Program-made: the position numbers and the translations under genes
Assembly (NCBI GenBank): GCA_027023175.1
Contig: JALVWW010000242.1
Location: 1-8,568, forward strand
DNA: 8,568 nt
Reading direction: 5' to 3'
Origin: Campylobacterales bacterium
GTDB taxonomy: Bacteria; Campylobacterota; Campylobacteria; Campylobacterales; JALSKU01
The notes under the pieces: generated by a model
Database searches by the model: none
What the model was told of the DNA's origin: nothing
What the model saw: the letters and a program-made list of their open reading frames with translations, nothing else
In this document: positions 1 to 5,987 of the stretch, in pieces
Position numbering within the stretch: the first letter of the stretch is position 1
How the letters are laid out: each line of letters begins with the position of its first letter

Positions 1-875
1 CCAAAAGCACTTTTTATGTAAACTTCAACTGCATTAAAACCTCTAAAGTATCCTTTTGTTGTTAAAAGATACCCTTTTTTTAGTTTGCCGTGAGGGATGT
101 TTAGATTGAGTGCTGCTCTTTGATGTTTTAGGGCTATTTTAACATCTTGAGAGTGAACTTGAATATTTTTTACACTTATCTCTTTACTTAGCTCACTAAC
201 TAAAACTTTATCATTTGCCTCAATACTACCATTTAAAACCGTACCTGTTACAACTTCACCAAATCCTTTTATACTAAAAACCCTATCTATATAGTATCTA
301 AAAAACTTTTCAATGATATTTGCTTTATCTCTTTTTAGGGAGAATAGATACTCTTTTAGCTCATTTATACTTTTTTGATCCTTGATAGAGACTTTTTTTA
401 TCTCTAAAAGATTAAAGTTTGCATAATCTTCAAGTAGTTTTTTTATCTCTTTTTCTCTTTGGGCTATTAAGTTTTTATCTGCCAGGTCACATTTTGTAAT
501 AACAAAGAGTATTTCTTTAACACCCAAAAAATTTAATACTTCAAGATGTTCGATAGTTTGAGGCATAATGCCTTCATTTGCTGCTACAACAAATAGTGAG
601 AGATCAAATCCAAAAGCACCGCTTATCATATTTTTTATAAGTTTTTTATGCCCCGGAACATCTATGAAAGCTATATTTTTACTACCTTTTTGCATATTTG
701 AAAAGCTAAGATCTATCGTGATACCTCTTTGCCTCTCCTCTTCAAGTTCATCACCATTATAACCGCTGAGTGCCTCTATAAGCGAAGTTTTTCCATGATC
801 TATATGACCGGCAGTTCCTACTATGGTGTATTGGAGTTGATGGTTGATGGCTGATGATTGATGGTTAGTAATCAT
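1..875 (-). CDS. selB: Selenocysteine-specific translation elongation factor SelB (partial, C-terminus beyond window)
   Basis: SelB is the GTPase that carries Sec-tRNA(Sec) to the ribosome and recodes UGA as selenocysteine next to a SECIS hairpin in the mRNA. The 291 complete codons visible show the EF-Tu-like GTPase: G1 GHIDHGKT (residues 23-30), switch region RQRGITIDLSF (48-58), G3 DVPGH (72-76) and G4 TKCD (127-130), then beta-barrel domain II/III sequence to the window edge. The C-terminal winged helices that bind SECIS lie outside. The only in-frame start is the ATG at 873-875, inside the end of selA (11-base overlap), which indicates translational coupling. An AAGG lies 12 bases upstream, rather far for a ribosome binding site. 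SelB usually begins only a few residues before GTAGH; here about 14 extra residues rich in N, H, Q and S precede it, encoded by a heptamer array. The family call is secure. Confidence 0.96.
   Translation of the reverse strand, partial: MITNHQSSAINHQLQYTIVGTAGHIDHGKTSLIEALSGYNGDELEEERQRGITIDLSFSNMQKGSKNIAFIDVPGHKKLIKNMISGAFGFDLSLFVVAANEGIMPQTIEHLEVLNFLGVKEILFVITKCDLADKNLIAQREKEIKKLLEDYANFNLLEIKKVSIKDQKSINELKEYLFSLKRDKANIIEKFFRYYIDRVFSIKGFGEVVTGTVLNGSIEANDKVLVSELSKEISVKNIQVHSQDVKIALKHQRAALNLNIPHGKLKKGYLLTTKGYFRGFNAVEVYIKSAF
837..864. repeat. Heptamer tandem array (TTGATGG-type, 4 units)
   Basis: Four units sit in exact 7-base register: TTGATGG, TTGATGG, CTGATGA, TTGATGG. A fifth, decayed unit (TTAGTAA) follows at 865-871. 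On the gene strand the unit reads CCATCAA. The array begins at the selA stop codon and runs into the selB reading frame, encoding about SelB residues 4-13. It is the second heptamer array in the window. Confidence 0.8.
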
Positions 876-2214
876 TTTGTTCAAATACCTTTTTTATAAT
901 TTCTGATACTTTATCATCAAGTTCAGGTAGGATACTTCTAAAATCTATCAAAAATTTATCATTTTCTATTCTTCCTATTAAATCATAAGAGCGAAATTTT
1001 TTCTCTAACTCTATAGCATCACCTTTAAATGCTAGAGCAATCGTAGGAAAAGTTCTATTCGGTAGAGTTCCTCCGCCCATATAAGTTTTGCTCTCCACCA
1101 CTTCGCAAATATTGTTTTTAAGAGTTTGTTTTATATTTTTGGCTCTGGTTTTAAGGGCTTTTGTGTCGGTAAAAAGAAGTTTTAAAGTCGGTATCTTGTC
1201 ATACTCTTTAAAGATATACGCTTTTAGACTTTCCTGCAGGATACTTAGAGTTATTTTATCTACTCTTAACATTCTAAGGAGTTGATTTTGCTTTAGTTTG
1301 TCAATATACTCTTTTTTGCCTATGATGATACCGGCTTGTACACCGCCAAAAAGTTTGTCCCCGCTAAAACTTACCAAGGAAGGATTCGATTTCAATATTT
1401 TTTTAAGAGGCGGTTCTTTTTGCCCTAGATTATATGGAAGCTCTGGAATATAAGCACTTCCAAGATCATAGTAGTCTAAAATGTTGTGAGTTTTTGCTAA
1501 ATGGCTTATCTCTTCAAAGCTAACATCTTCGCTGAAGCCTACTATATCGAAGTTTGATTTGTGTACCTTTAAAAGCATTGCTGTGTTGTCAGTGATAGCA
1601 TCTTCATAATCACTAAGTTTTGTTTTATTTGTAGTTCCTATCTCTTTTAGTTTTGCACCGCTCTCTTTCATTACTTCCGGTACTCTAAAACTTCCTCCGA
1701 TTTCAACTAGTTCGCCCCTTGAGACAACAACCTCTTTGTTTTTTGCAAATGTATTTAAGATTAAGAAAACGGCACTTGCATTGTTGTTTACTACCAAAGC
1801 ACTCTCCACTTCAAGAAGTGTCTGTAAATCTTTTGTAATATGAGAATATCTCTCACCCCTTTTTCCTTTTTCCTGATCATATTCTAGGTTTGAGTATGAA
1901 CATATAGCACCTGCCGCTTTTTGCAAAATCTCCCTGGAAACAAGGCTTCTTCCCATATTGGTATGCAAAATAACACCAGTTGCATTTATAAGAGGTTTTA
2001 GAGAAGGGGATATAGTTTTTTCATACTCTTTCTTGATATCATCAGCCAAATCTTCCATACTAAAATCTTTAAGAGTTTTATCTTTTATCTTTTGTCTTAG
2101 TTTGTCTATATTTTTTCTGACTATATCGGTCAGTAATTCTTTGTTTAGTCCACTAAAAATCTTATCATTTACAAAAGTATCAATTTTTGGTATTTTCTTA
2201 AATAGATTATTCAC
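865..2214 (-). CDS. selA: L-seryl-tRNA(Sec) selenium transferase (selenocysteine synthase) SelA
   Basis: SelA is a cytoplasmic PLP enzyme that converts Ser-tRNA(Sec) to Sec-tRNA(Sec) using selenophosphate. At 449 residues it is about the usual family length. Diagnostic stretches are NATGVILHTNMGRS near residues 77-90 and SGDKLFGGVQAGIIIG near 284-299, whose lysine (about residue 287) corresponds to the PLP-binding lysine of E. coli SelA. The start is taken as GTG at 2212-2214, because GGAG at 2221-2224 sits 6 bases before it. A TTG four codons upstream (2224-2226) is in frame but overlaps that ribosome binding site and has none of its own. The gene overlaps the upstream regulator by 8 bases and selB by 11, so SelA and SelB are probably translationally coupled to the two-component system. 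selD and selC are not in the window. The family call is secure. Confidence 0.96.
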   Translation of the reverse strand: MNNLFKKIPKIDTFVNDKIFSGLNKELLTDIVRKNIDKLRQKIKDKTLKDFSMEDLADDIKKEYEKTISPSLKPLINATGVILHTNMGRSLVSREILQKAAGAICSYSNLEYDQEKGKRGERYSHITKDLQTLLEVESALVVNNNASAVFLILNTFAKNKEVVVSRGELVEIGGSFRVPEVMKESGAKLKEIGTTNKTKLSDYEDAITDNTAMLLKVHKSNFDIVGFSEDVSFEEISHLAKTHNILDYYDLGSAYIPELPYNLGQKEPPLKKILKSNPSLVSFSGDKLFGGVQAGIIIGKKEYIDKLKQNQLLRMLRVDKITLSILQESLKAYIFKEYDKIPTLKLLFTDTKALKTRAKNIKQTLKNNICEVVESKTYMGGGTLPNRTFPTIALAFKGDAIELEKKFRSYDLIGRIENDKFLIDFRSILPELDDKVSEIIKKVFEQNDY

Positions 2215-2911
2215 TGTTATCTCCAAAATGTAGTTGATTTAGTCTGTTTTCATTAAAAAGATATCTACTTCTTTGCAGTTTTGTTAATATTCCTTTATCT
2301 ACCAATGCTTTAAAAATTTTTACCAAAGTTGGTTTGCTGATATCTATGTTTTTCATTATATTTGTATATGAAAAGTCAAAGATGTTTTCACTGTTTAAAT
2401 TATTGAAAATGAATCTTACAACTTCTATCTGTTTGCTATCACATATAAGAGATATTGTTTTTATGATATTGTAAGATTTTAGTATTTCTTTGTTCTGTTT
2501 TATAGGCAGAACGGTATCGTGTATCGTATTTAAAAGCTCTTTTATATTTATAGGCTTTATGATATAGTTTTCTACTTTTAGCTTGATAGATTCAAGCAGA
2601 TAATTTGTGTCTGTATAAGCTGTAGTAAGGATAACGGGAGTATATATATCATAATCATCTCGAAGCTTTTTAACAAACTCAATACCGTTTTCATTTTCTA
2701 AGAGAATATCTGAAACTATAACATCAACTTTACGATTTTTGATGATCTCAAGAGCATCTTTAGTGTTGGTAGCCGGATATATTGTTTTTACAAAATCTTC
2801 CAAAATGTCTGAACTATTTTTAAGCAAATTTATATCATCTTCAATATAGAGTATATTAAACTCTTTCAATATTTCCAAATCTCTTTTGATATTTTTGTCT
2901 TTATCTCTCAT
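2207..2911 (-). CDS. Response regulator: receiver domain plus winged-helix DNA-binding output
   Basis: The protein has 234 residues. The receiver domain (about 15-135) shows the acidic pocket E-D-D (24-26), phospho-acceptor aspartate in VSDILL (about D68), conserved Thr in LTTAYT (about 96-97) and Lys in IIKPIN (about K119). A linker leads to a C-terminal domain (about 147-223) that looks like a winged helix: a putative recognition helix around SKPTLVKIFKALVDKG is followed by a wing-like hairpin (ILTKLQRSRYLF). It does not look like OmpR, NarL or NtrC outputs; RepL- or MarR-like winged helices are the closest match I can suggest. Start chosen at 2909-2911 because GGGAG lies 6-7 bases upstream. 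An in-frame ATG at 2936-2938 would add 9 residues but has no ribosome binding site. It follows its kinase by 29 bases and overlaps selA by 8 bases. Phosphorylation by the kinase is inferred from adjacency. Targets are unknown; the divergent promoter region is the obvious candidate. Confidence 0.9.
   Translation of the reverse strand: MRDKDKNIKRDLEILKEFNILYIEDDINLLKNSSDILEDFVKTIYPATNTKDALEIIKNRKVDVIVSDILLENENGIEFVKKLRDDYDIYTPVILTTAYTDTNYLLESIKLKVENYIIKPINIKELLNTIHDTVLPIKQNKEILKSYNIIKTISLICDSKQIEVVRFIFNNLNSENIFDFSYTNIMKNIDISKPTLVKIFKALVDKGILTKLQRSRYLFNENRLNQLHFGDNSE
2212..2224 (-). promoter_or_regulatory. RBS and GTG start of selA inside the response regulator gene
   Basis: On the minus strand GGAG is followed by six bases (ATAACA) and then GTG. 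This lies within the last codons of the response regulator, whose TAA is at 2207-2209. It favours GTG over the upstream TTG and implies that ribosomes finishing the regulator can reinitiate on selA. Confidence 0.75.
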
Positions 2912-2922
2912 TTTTCTCTCCC
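2909..2922 (-). promoter_or_regulatory. RBS that fixes the response regulator start
   Basis: The minus strand reads GGGAGAG, four A's, then ATG. This purine-rich Shine-Dalgarno at 2916-2922 is well placed for the ATG at 2909-2911 and lies downstream of the longer in-frame ATG at 2936-2938, so it selects the shorter protein. Confidence 0.75.
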
Positions 2923-2940
2923 TTTGCAAAAAACTCATTA

Positions 2941-4536
2941 TTAATTTTTCATTTTTAACGGTATCTTTATCTCAAACATTGCACAATTATACATTTTATT
3001 TGTTCCAAGTCTGTGTTTTATATTTTCATATCTAATTTGCCCATGTATATGTTTTTCTATAATTTGTTTAGACATATAAAGACCTACTCCAGTTCCCGAA
3101 GATTTGTGCTTCGTTGTAAAATAGGGCTCAAATATTTTATTTTTGATATCCTCATCAATACCGCCACCATTATCTATAAAACTTATTATAGCGAACTCTT
3201 TGCTTTTTTTGGAGATGATAAATATCTTTTTATCTTCTATATTGCTTTTTGAGAGTGCATCTTCAGAATTTTTTATAATATTTAAAAAGACATGTGAAAG
3301 CTCGTTGAAATAGCTGTATATCAACATCTCTTTATCAGAGATAAGATAAACATCTATTCCTTTTTTTTCAAGCAAATATTTTGTAAGTTCAAGAGAGTGC
3401 TCTATGCACTCTTTTATGGTAAAATATTTTTTAGTTCTATCTGGATTGAAAAAATTTCTAAAGTCATCTATGGTTGCGGACATATTTTCTGCTATTTTCA
3501 AACCGTCATTTACTTTTTGTTCTATAAAATCATCAGTCAATTTCCCAACCATATTTTTTGTTTGAAAACTTTGTATGATGAGAGATAAGCTTCCCAATGG
3601 CTGTCTCCATTGATGAGCAATATTTTGAAGCATTTCTCCAAGACTTGCCAATTTTGCCTGTTGAAACATTATCCTATCTTTTTTCCTATTATTTTCGACC
3701 TCTTTTTTGACTTTTATTTCAAGATTTTTGTTAAGTCGCTGTAACTCTTTTGTCTTGTCATCCACCTTTTTTTCCAAAGAGTTGTGCAACTCTTTGAAGT
3801 TGTCCATTATAAAAACGGAGGATAGTATGCTGACTATAAAAATAATAACAATAAAAAAGAGTGAAATTGCAAATGTATAATAAAACACTTTTGAAGTCCG
3901 TCTTTTTTCAAGTGCAGCTTTTTTAAGATCAAAATTGATAAGATTGGTAAGATATATATTGGAAAGTCCGATGTTTAGGTATAGTTTTTTAAGCAAAGGA
4001 GTTATGTCCTGGGTTCTGCTTTGCTTTTTTACTATCAGTATGGCATTTATTTCATTATCTATCTCTTTCATTTTTTTATTTATATTTTTAAGTATACTGT
4101 TTTGCAGAATTTTAAAATTTTCCTGATTTTGTTTTTCAAAAAGATATCTTTGTGCAATGTTGGTAAAAAAGTAAAAAAATGGTTTTGGTTCATCTTTTAG
4201 ACTCTCGTTAAATTTTATCCAGTTTTTTTTGATAATTTGTTTGGCAAGAGATATCACTTCTTTTGCCTGAGGATATTTTATAATTCCTTGCTTTAAGTCA
4301 AAAAGAGTATCATATACATTGACTTTGTAAAGATCTTTTATCTCTTCAAGCTGTACTAAAGGAACCGTTCTTTTTTTATAAAGCATATCAAAGTCATATT
4401 TTAAAGAAAACAAAGAGAGTTCTGCCAGTATCATAATGCTAAGCATGCCGCCGGCTATTAAAAATATCAAAAAATTTGTTTTATGCTGGAAGGATATTTT
4501 GTTTAGAATTCTGGTGATATTTTTAAATCTTTTCAT
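2941..4536 (-). CDS. Two-TM sensor histidine kinase (HisKA/HATPase)
   Basis: This 531-residue membrane kinase has TM1 at about 21-42, a mostly helical periplasmic region at about 43-216, TM2 at about 217-243, a charged coiled coil at about 247-295, and then the catalytic core. The phosphorylated histidine is H308 in NIAHQWRQPLGSL, the HQWRQP type common in Campylobacterota. The ATP-binding domain shows the N box (FLNIIKNSEDAL, 417-428), G1 (DNGGGID, 455-461), F box (FEPYFTTK) and G2 (GTGVGLYMSKQ, 481-491). It has no PAS, HAMP or attached receiver that I can see. The helical periplasmic domain and the adjacent binding-protein gene resemble TorS-TorT, where a periplasmic binding protein signals through the kinase. 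That partnership is inferred; the ligand is unknown. AAGGAG at 4545-4550 lies 8 bases before the ATG, inside a small upstream ORF whose stop abuts this start. The cognate regulator follows by 29 bases. Confidence 0.93.
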   Translation of the reverse strand: MKRFKNITRILNKISFQHKTNFLIFLIAGGMLSIMILAELSLFSLKYDFDMLYKKRTVPLVQLEEIKDLYKVNVYDTLFDLKQGIIKYPQAKEVISLAKQIIKKNWIKFNESLKDEPKPFFYFFTNIAQRYLFEKQNQENFKILQNSILKNINKKMKEIDNEINAILIVKKQSRTQDITPLLKKLYLNIGLSNIYLTNLINFDLKKAALEKRRTSKVFYYTFAISLFFIVIIFIVSILSSVFIMDNFKELHNSLEKKVDDKTKELQRLNKNLEIKVKKEVENNRKKDRIMFQQAKLASLGEMLQNIAHQWRQPLGSLSLIIQSFQTKNMVGKLTDDFIEQKVNDGLKIAENMSATIDDFRNFFNPDRTKKYFTIKECIEHSLELTKYLLEKKGIDVYLISDKEMLIYSYFNELSHVFLNIIKNSEDALSKSNIEDKKIFIISKKSKEFAIISFIDNGGGIDEDIKNKIFEPYFTTKHKSSGTGVGLYMSKQIIEKHIHGQIRYENIKHRLGTNKMYNCAMFEIKIPLKMKN

Positions 4537-4668
4537 CTAATACTCTCCTTTTGACTGGAAATGAATTCCAATCAAAATTCTCCCTCTATCGCTAAAGCTT
4601 TGTCTTCGGCAAGAGAAACACTCGTGATTATTTTTATTTGTATTTTTAGAAAAACATAAGTGTTTCAT
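4537..4668 (-). CDS. Putative 43-residue small Cys-containing protein between the binding protein and the kinase
   Basis: I do not recognise this ORF. ATG at 4666-4668 has AAGGA at 4675-4679, 6 bases upstream, and begins 15 bases after the binding-protein stop. Its TAG at 4537-4539 directly abuts the kinase ATG, the layout of a translationally coupled operon gene. The product starts MKHLCFSKNTNKNNHECFSC and is otherwise basic and polar. It has three cysteines (C5, C17, C20), including a CxxC, and histidines at 3, 15, 36. No signal peptide or membrane segment is evident, so a cytoplasmic location is likely if it is made. It could be a metal- or redox-responsive small protein, or a leader peptide whose translation melts the hairpin at 4549-4577 and frees the kinase RBS. 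It could also be a chance ORF; the RBS and exact stop/start junction argue against that but do not prove it. Confidence 0.5.
   Translation of the reverse strand: MKHLCFSKNTNKNNHECFSCRRQSFSDRGRILIGIHFQSKGEY
4545..4550 (-). promoter_or_regulatory. RBS of the histidine kinase gene
   Basis: AAGGAG on the minus strand lies 8 bases before the ATG at 4534-4536. Its first two A's close the 12-bp stem-loop at 4549-4577, and the site overlaps the last codons of the upstream small ORF. Confidence 0.75.
4549..4577 (-). promoter_or_regulatory. 12-bp RNA stem-loop abutting the kinase RBS
   Basis: In the minus-strand transcript UUUUGAUUGGAA pairs with UUCCAGUCAAAA around a five-base loop (UUCAU). That is 12 continuous pairs with one G-U wobble. 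On the plus strand the same position is an A-C mismatch, so the helix is complete only in RNA of the gene strand. It ends in the first two bases of the kinase Shine-Dalgarno and lies within the last codons of the small ORF. No U-run follows, so it is not an intrinsic terminator. Confidence 0.65.
4615..4666 (-). repeat. Inverted repeat spanning the small-ORF start
   Basis: GAAACACT (4615-4622) and AGTGTTTC (4659-4666) form an 8-bp perfect inverted repeat. In the minus-strand RNA the stem extends by a U-G wobble, one mismatch and two more pairs, leaving a loop of about 28 bases rich in A and U. The 5' arm includes the G of the small-ORF start codon, so the fold could reduce initiation there. 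Confidence 0.5.
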
Positions 4669-4674
4669 TTGGTA

Positions 4675-4679
4675 TCCTT
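4675..4679 (-). promoter_or_regulatory. RBS of the small ORF
   Basis: AAGGA on the minus strand, 6 bases before the ATG at 4666-4668 and just after the binding-protein stop at 4684-4686. Sequence and spacing are near ideal, and no other gene uses it. Confidence 0.6.
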
Positions 4680-4683
4680 GTTT

Positions 4684-5802
4684 TTAGTGCAACTTAACAA
4701 ATTTTTTATCTTTGTATTCAAAAAGAAAAACTCTTCCAAAGAGCTTTTTCTCTTTGTATATTTTTGTCAACCTCCTCAAGTTGTTTAAAAATTTTTTTCT
4801 TGATATATTGCTTTGAATTTTCTTTAATGCCTCTACACTTATTTTTGCATCAAGATATGACTCAAGAGATACAAAGCCGTATTTTGTATGAGGGTATTTG
4901 ATCTTTAATATTTTTCTGTACTCCTTTACAATAGGTAGCGAGAGGTCATTGTAGGAGGGTACTGTTTGTGAAAATATCATATTTTTAGTTTTGTAATCAA
5001 GCTCATGTACCAATTCATCTGCATTTACAAAGGAGATATTGCAAAATATTGTTTTTTTACTTTTATCCATTTGCCTATATCTTTTTACAAAGAGTGCAAC
5101 AGGCTTGTATGCCCCAACCATTATAATGGCTTCAGGTTTTGAAGAGTATATATCGTAAAGAGCTTGAGTAACTGATAGGGTATTTCTTTTGTATGTCCCT
5201 TCTGAAACCAAAGAAAGTCCTCTCTTTTTAAGTGATTTTATGGTAGCTACATAACCATCATCGCCATAATCATCATTTTGGTAAAATATTGCAATTTTTG
5301 TTATATGCTTTATATAATAAAGATATCCTACTATCTTTTCTATCTCATCAGCATAACTGCTTCTAAAATTGACAAAATTGTCTCTTTTTGGGATTCGTAA
5401 AAAAGATGCACCTGAAAACGGAGCTATAAAGGGGATATTGCTTTCGCTTATGATAGGCATTATAGCTTTTATAGTGGGAGTTCCCACAAAACCGAAAAGT
5501 GCAAAAACTTTATCTTTGTGAAGAAGAGTATTTAAATTTTCAAGAGTCAATTCAGGCTCGTACTTATCATCGTAAGATATAAATCTTATCTTTTTATCGC
5601 CTAAAAGTTTTTGTTTATTTGCATAATCAAAATATGCCATAGCCCCCTGCTTAACGGAAAGTCCTAATTGTTTGTTTATACCGTCAAGAGGCAATGATGA
5701 GCCAAACTTTATCGTACTGCCGATATCACTGTGCTTTTGATAGTATATCAATATTCCCAATATAACAACAGTAATTATAAAAATATATCTATATTTTTTC
5801 AT
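4684..5802 (-). CDS. Periplasmic binding protein, LivK / Peripla_BP_6 type, membrane-anchored, probably sensory
   Basis: A 372-residue type I periplasmic binding protein. A hydrophobic segment at about 6-21 follows MKKYRY. There is no Cys lipobox and no clear signal-peptidase site, so it may stay anchored in the inner membrane facing the periplasm. The mature part has the LivK/AmiC pattern: IKFGSSLPLDG (31-41) with KQGAMAYFDYAN just after, FGFVGTPT (103-110), IPFIAPFSGASFL (123-135) and IAIFYQNDDYGDDGY (170-184). Members bind amino acids, amides, urea or other small ligands. No permease or ATPase gene lies nearby, and it is first in an operon with a histidine kinase, so a TorT-like role as ligand sensor is more likely than transport (inference). 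Given selA-selB downstream, formate, a related one-carbon compound or a selenium species are guesses only. The start ATG (5800-5802) is the last of six ATGs in a heptamer array and has no Shine-Dalgarno before it. Confidence 0.87.
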   Translation of the reverse strand: MKKYRYIFIITVVILGILIYYQKHSDIGSTIKFGSSLPLDGINKQLGLSVKQGAMAYFDYANKQKLLGDKKIRFISYDDKYEPELTLENLNTLLHKDKVFALFGFVGTPTIKAIMPIISESNIPFIAPFSGASFLRIPKRDNFVNFRSSYADEIEKIVGYLYYIKHITKIAIFYQNDDYGDDGYVATIKSLKKRGLSLVSEGTYKRNTLSVTQALYDIYSSKPEAIIMVGAYKPVALFVKRYRQMDKSKKTIFCNISFVNADELVHELDYKTKNMIFSQTVPSYNDLSLPIVKEYRKILKIKYPHTKYGFVSLESYLDAKISVEALKKIQSNISRKKFLNNLRRLTKIYKEKKLFGRVFLFEYKDKKFVKLH

Positions 5803-5841
5803 TTTTCATTTTTCATTTTTCATTTTTCATTTTTCATTTTT
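5800..5841. repeat. Perfect heptamer tandem array, six copies of CATTTTT
   Basis: Six identical CATTTTT units run without interruption. On the minus strand each is AAAAATG, and the last unit supplies the start codon of the binding-protein gene. All five upstream ATGs open frames that stop within about seven codons. Because the array precedes and includes the start, changes in copy number would not frameshift the gene; they would alter leader length, decoy starts and spacing to upstream signals. The same AAAAATG string occurs once at the response regulator start (2909-2915) and at the chaperone gene start (7713-7719). Confidence 0.95.
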
Positions 5842-5881
5842 ACTATATTACCCATAGTAGTGTAAAAAAATCCTTAATAAC

Positions 5882-5947
5882 ATAAAAGTAAAATATAATT
5901 TAATAAGAGTATATTTATCCTATTATATTTAAATAATAAAAGTAAAA
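5882..5947. repeat. 12-bp direct repeat ATAAAAGTAAAA in the divergent region
   Basis: ATAAAAGTAAAA occurs at 5882-5893 and again at 5936-5947, 54 bases apart. The second copy contributes the left arm of the inverted repeat at 5941-5958. Each copy carries the AGTAAAA motif that recurs across this region. Confidence 0.6.
5922..5927 (-). promoter_or_regulatory. Candidate -10 box of the sensory/sel operon promoter
   Basis: TATAAT on the minus strand, preceded by T-rich sequence with no good -35, as is usual for sigma-70 promoters in Campylobacterota. Transcription would start near 5915 and give a leader of about 110 bases containing the heptamer array. The region is so AT-rich that the choice is tentative. 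Confidence 0.35.
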
Positions 5948-5958
5948 AATATTTTACT
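5941..5958. promoter_or_regulatory. Candidate operator AGTAAAA-N4-TTTTACT
   Basis: A perfect inverted repeat with 7-base arms around AATA. Its centre is about 50 bases before the likely ferredoxin transcription start (around 6000), an activator-like position, and about 25-30 bases upstream of the candidate minus-strand -10. The half-site recurs at 5838-5844 (TTTTACT), 5862-5867 (GTAAAA) and 5887-5893 (AGTAAAA). The neighbouring response regulator is the natural candidate binder; this is inference. Confidence 0.45.
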
Positions 5959-5987
5959 GTTTAAGTTAAGGTAAAGCCATATAGTTT

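Noticed and set aside
568..762. Plus-strand open frame opposite selB, and similar open frames opposite the other genes
   Set aside because: They lie wholly within genes that have clear family motifs on the other strand, and their products are low-complexity with no ribosome binding site or family match.
2215..2226. TTG start for selA four codons upstream of the chosen GTG
   Set aside because: The TTG overlaps the GGAG that best serves as ribosome binding site for GTG, and the added residues are not part of the SelA fold.
2912..2938. Nine-residue N-terminal extension of the response regulator from the ATG at 2936-2938
   Set aside because: No ribosome binding site precedes it, and the purine-rich GGGAG lies downstream of it at ideal distance from the ATG at 2909-2911.
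5800..5841. Classic on/off phase variation of the binding-protein gene by slippage
   Set aside because: The array precedes and includes the start codon, so copy-number change does not shift the reading frame, and no upstream frame can read through three or more copies without a TGA.
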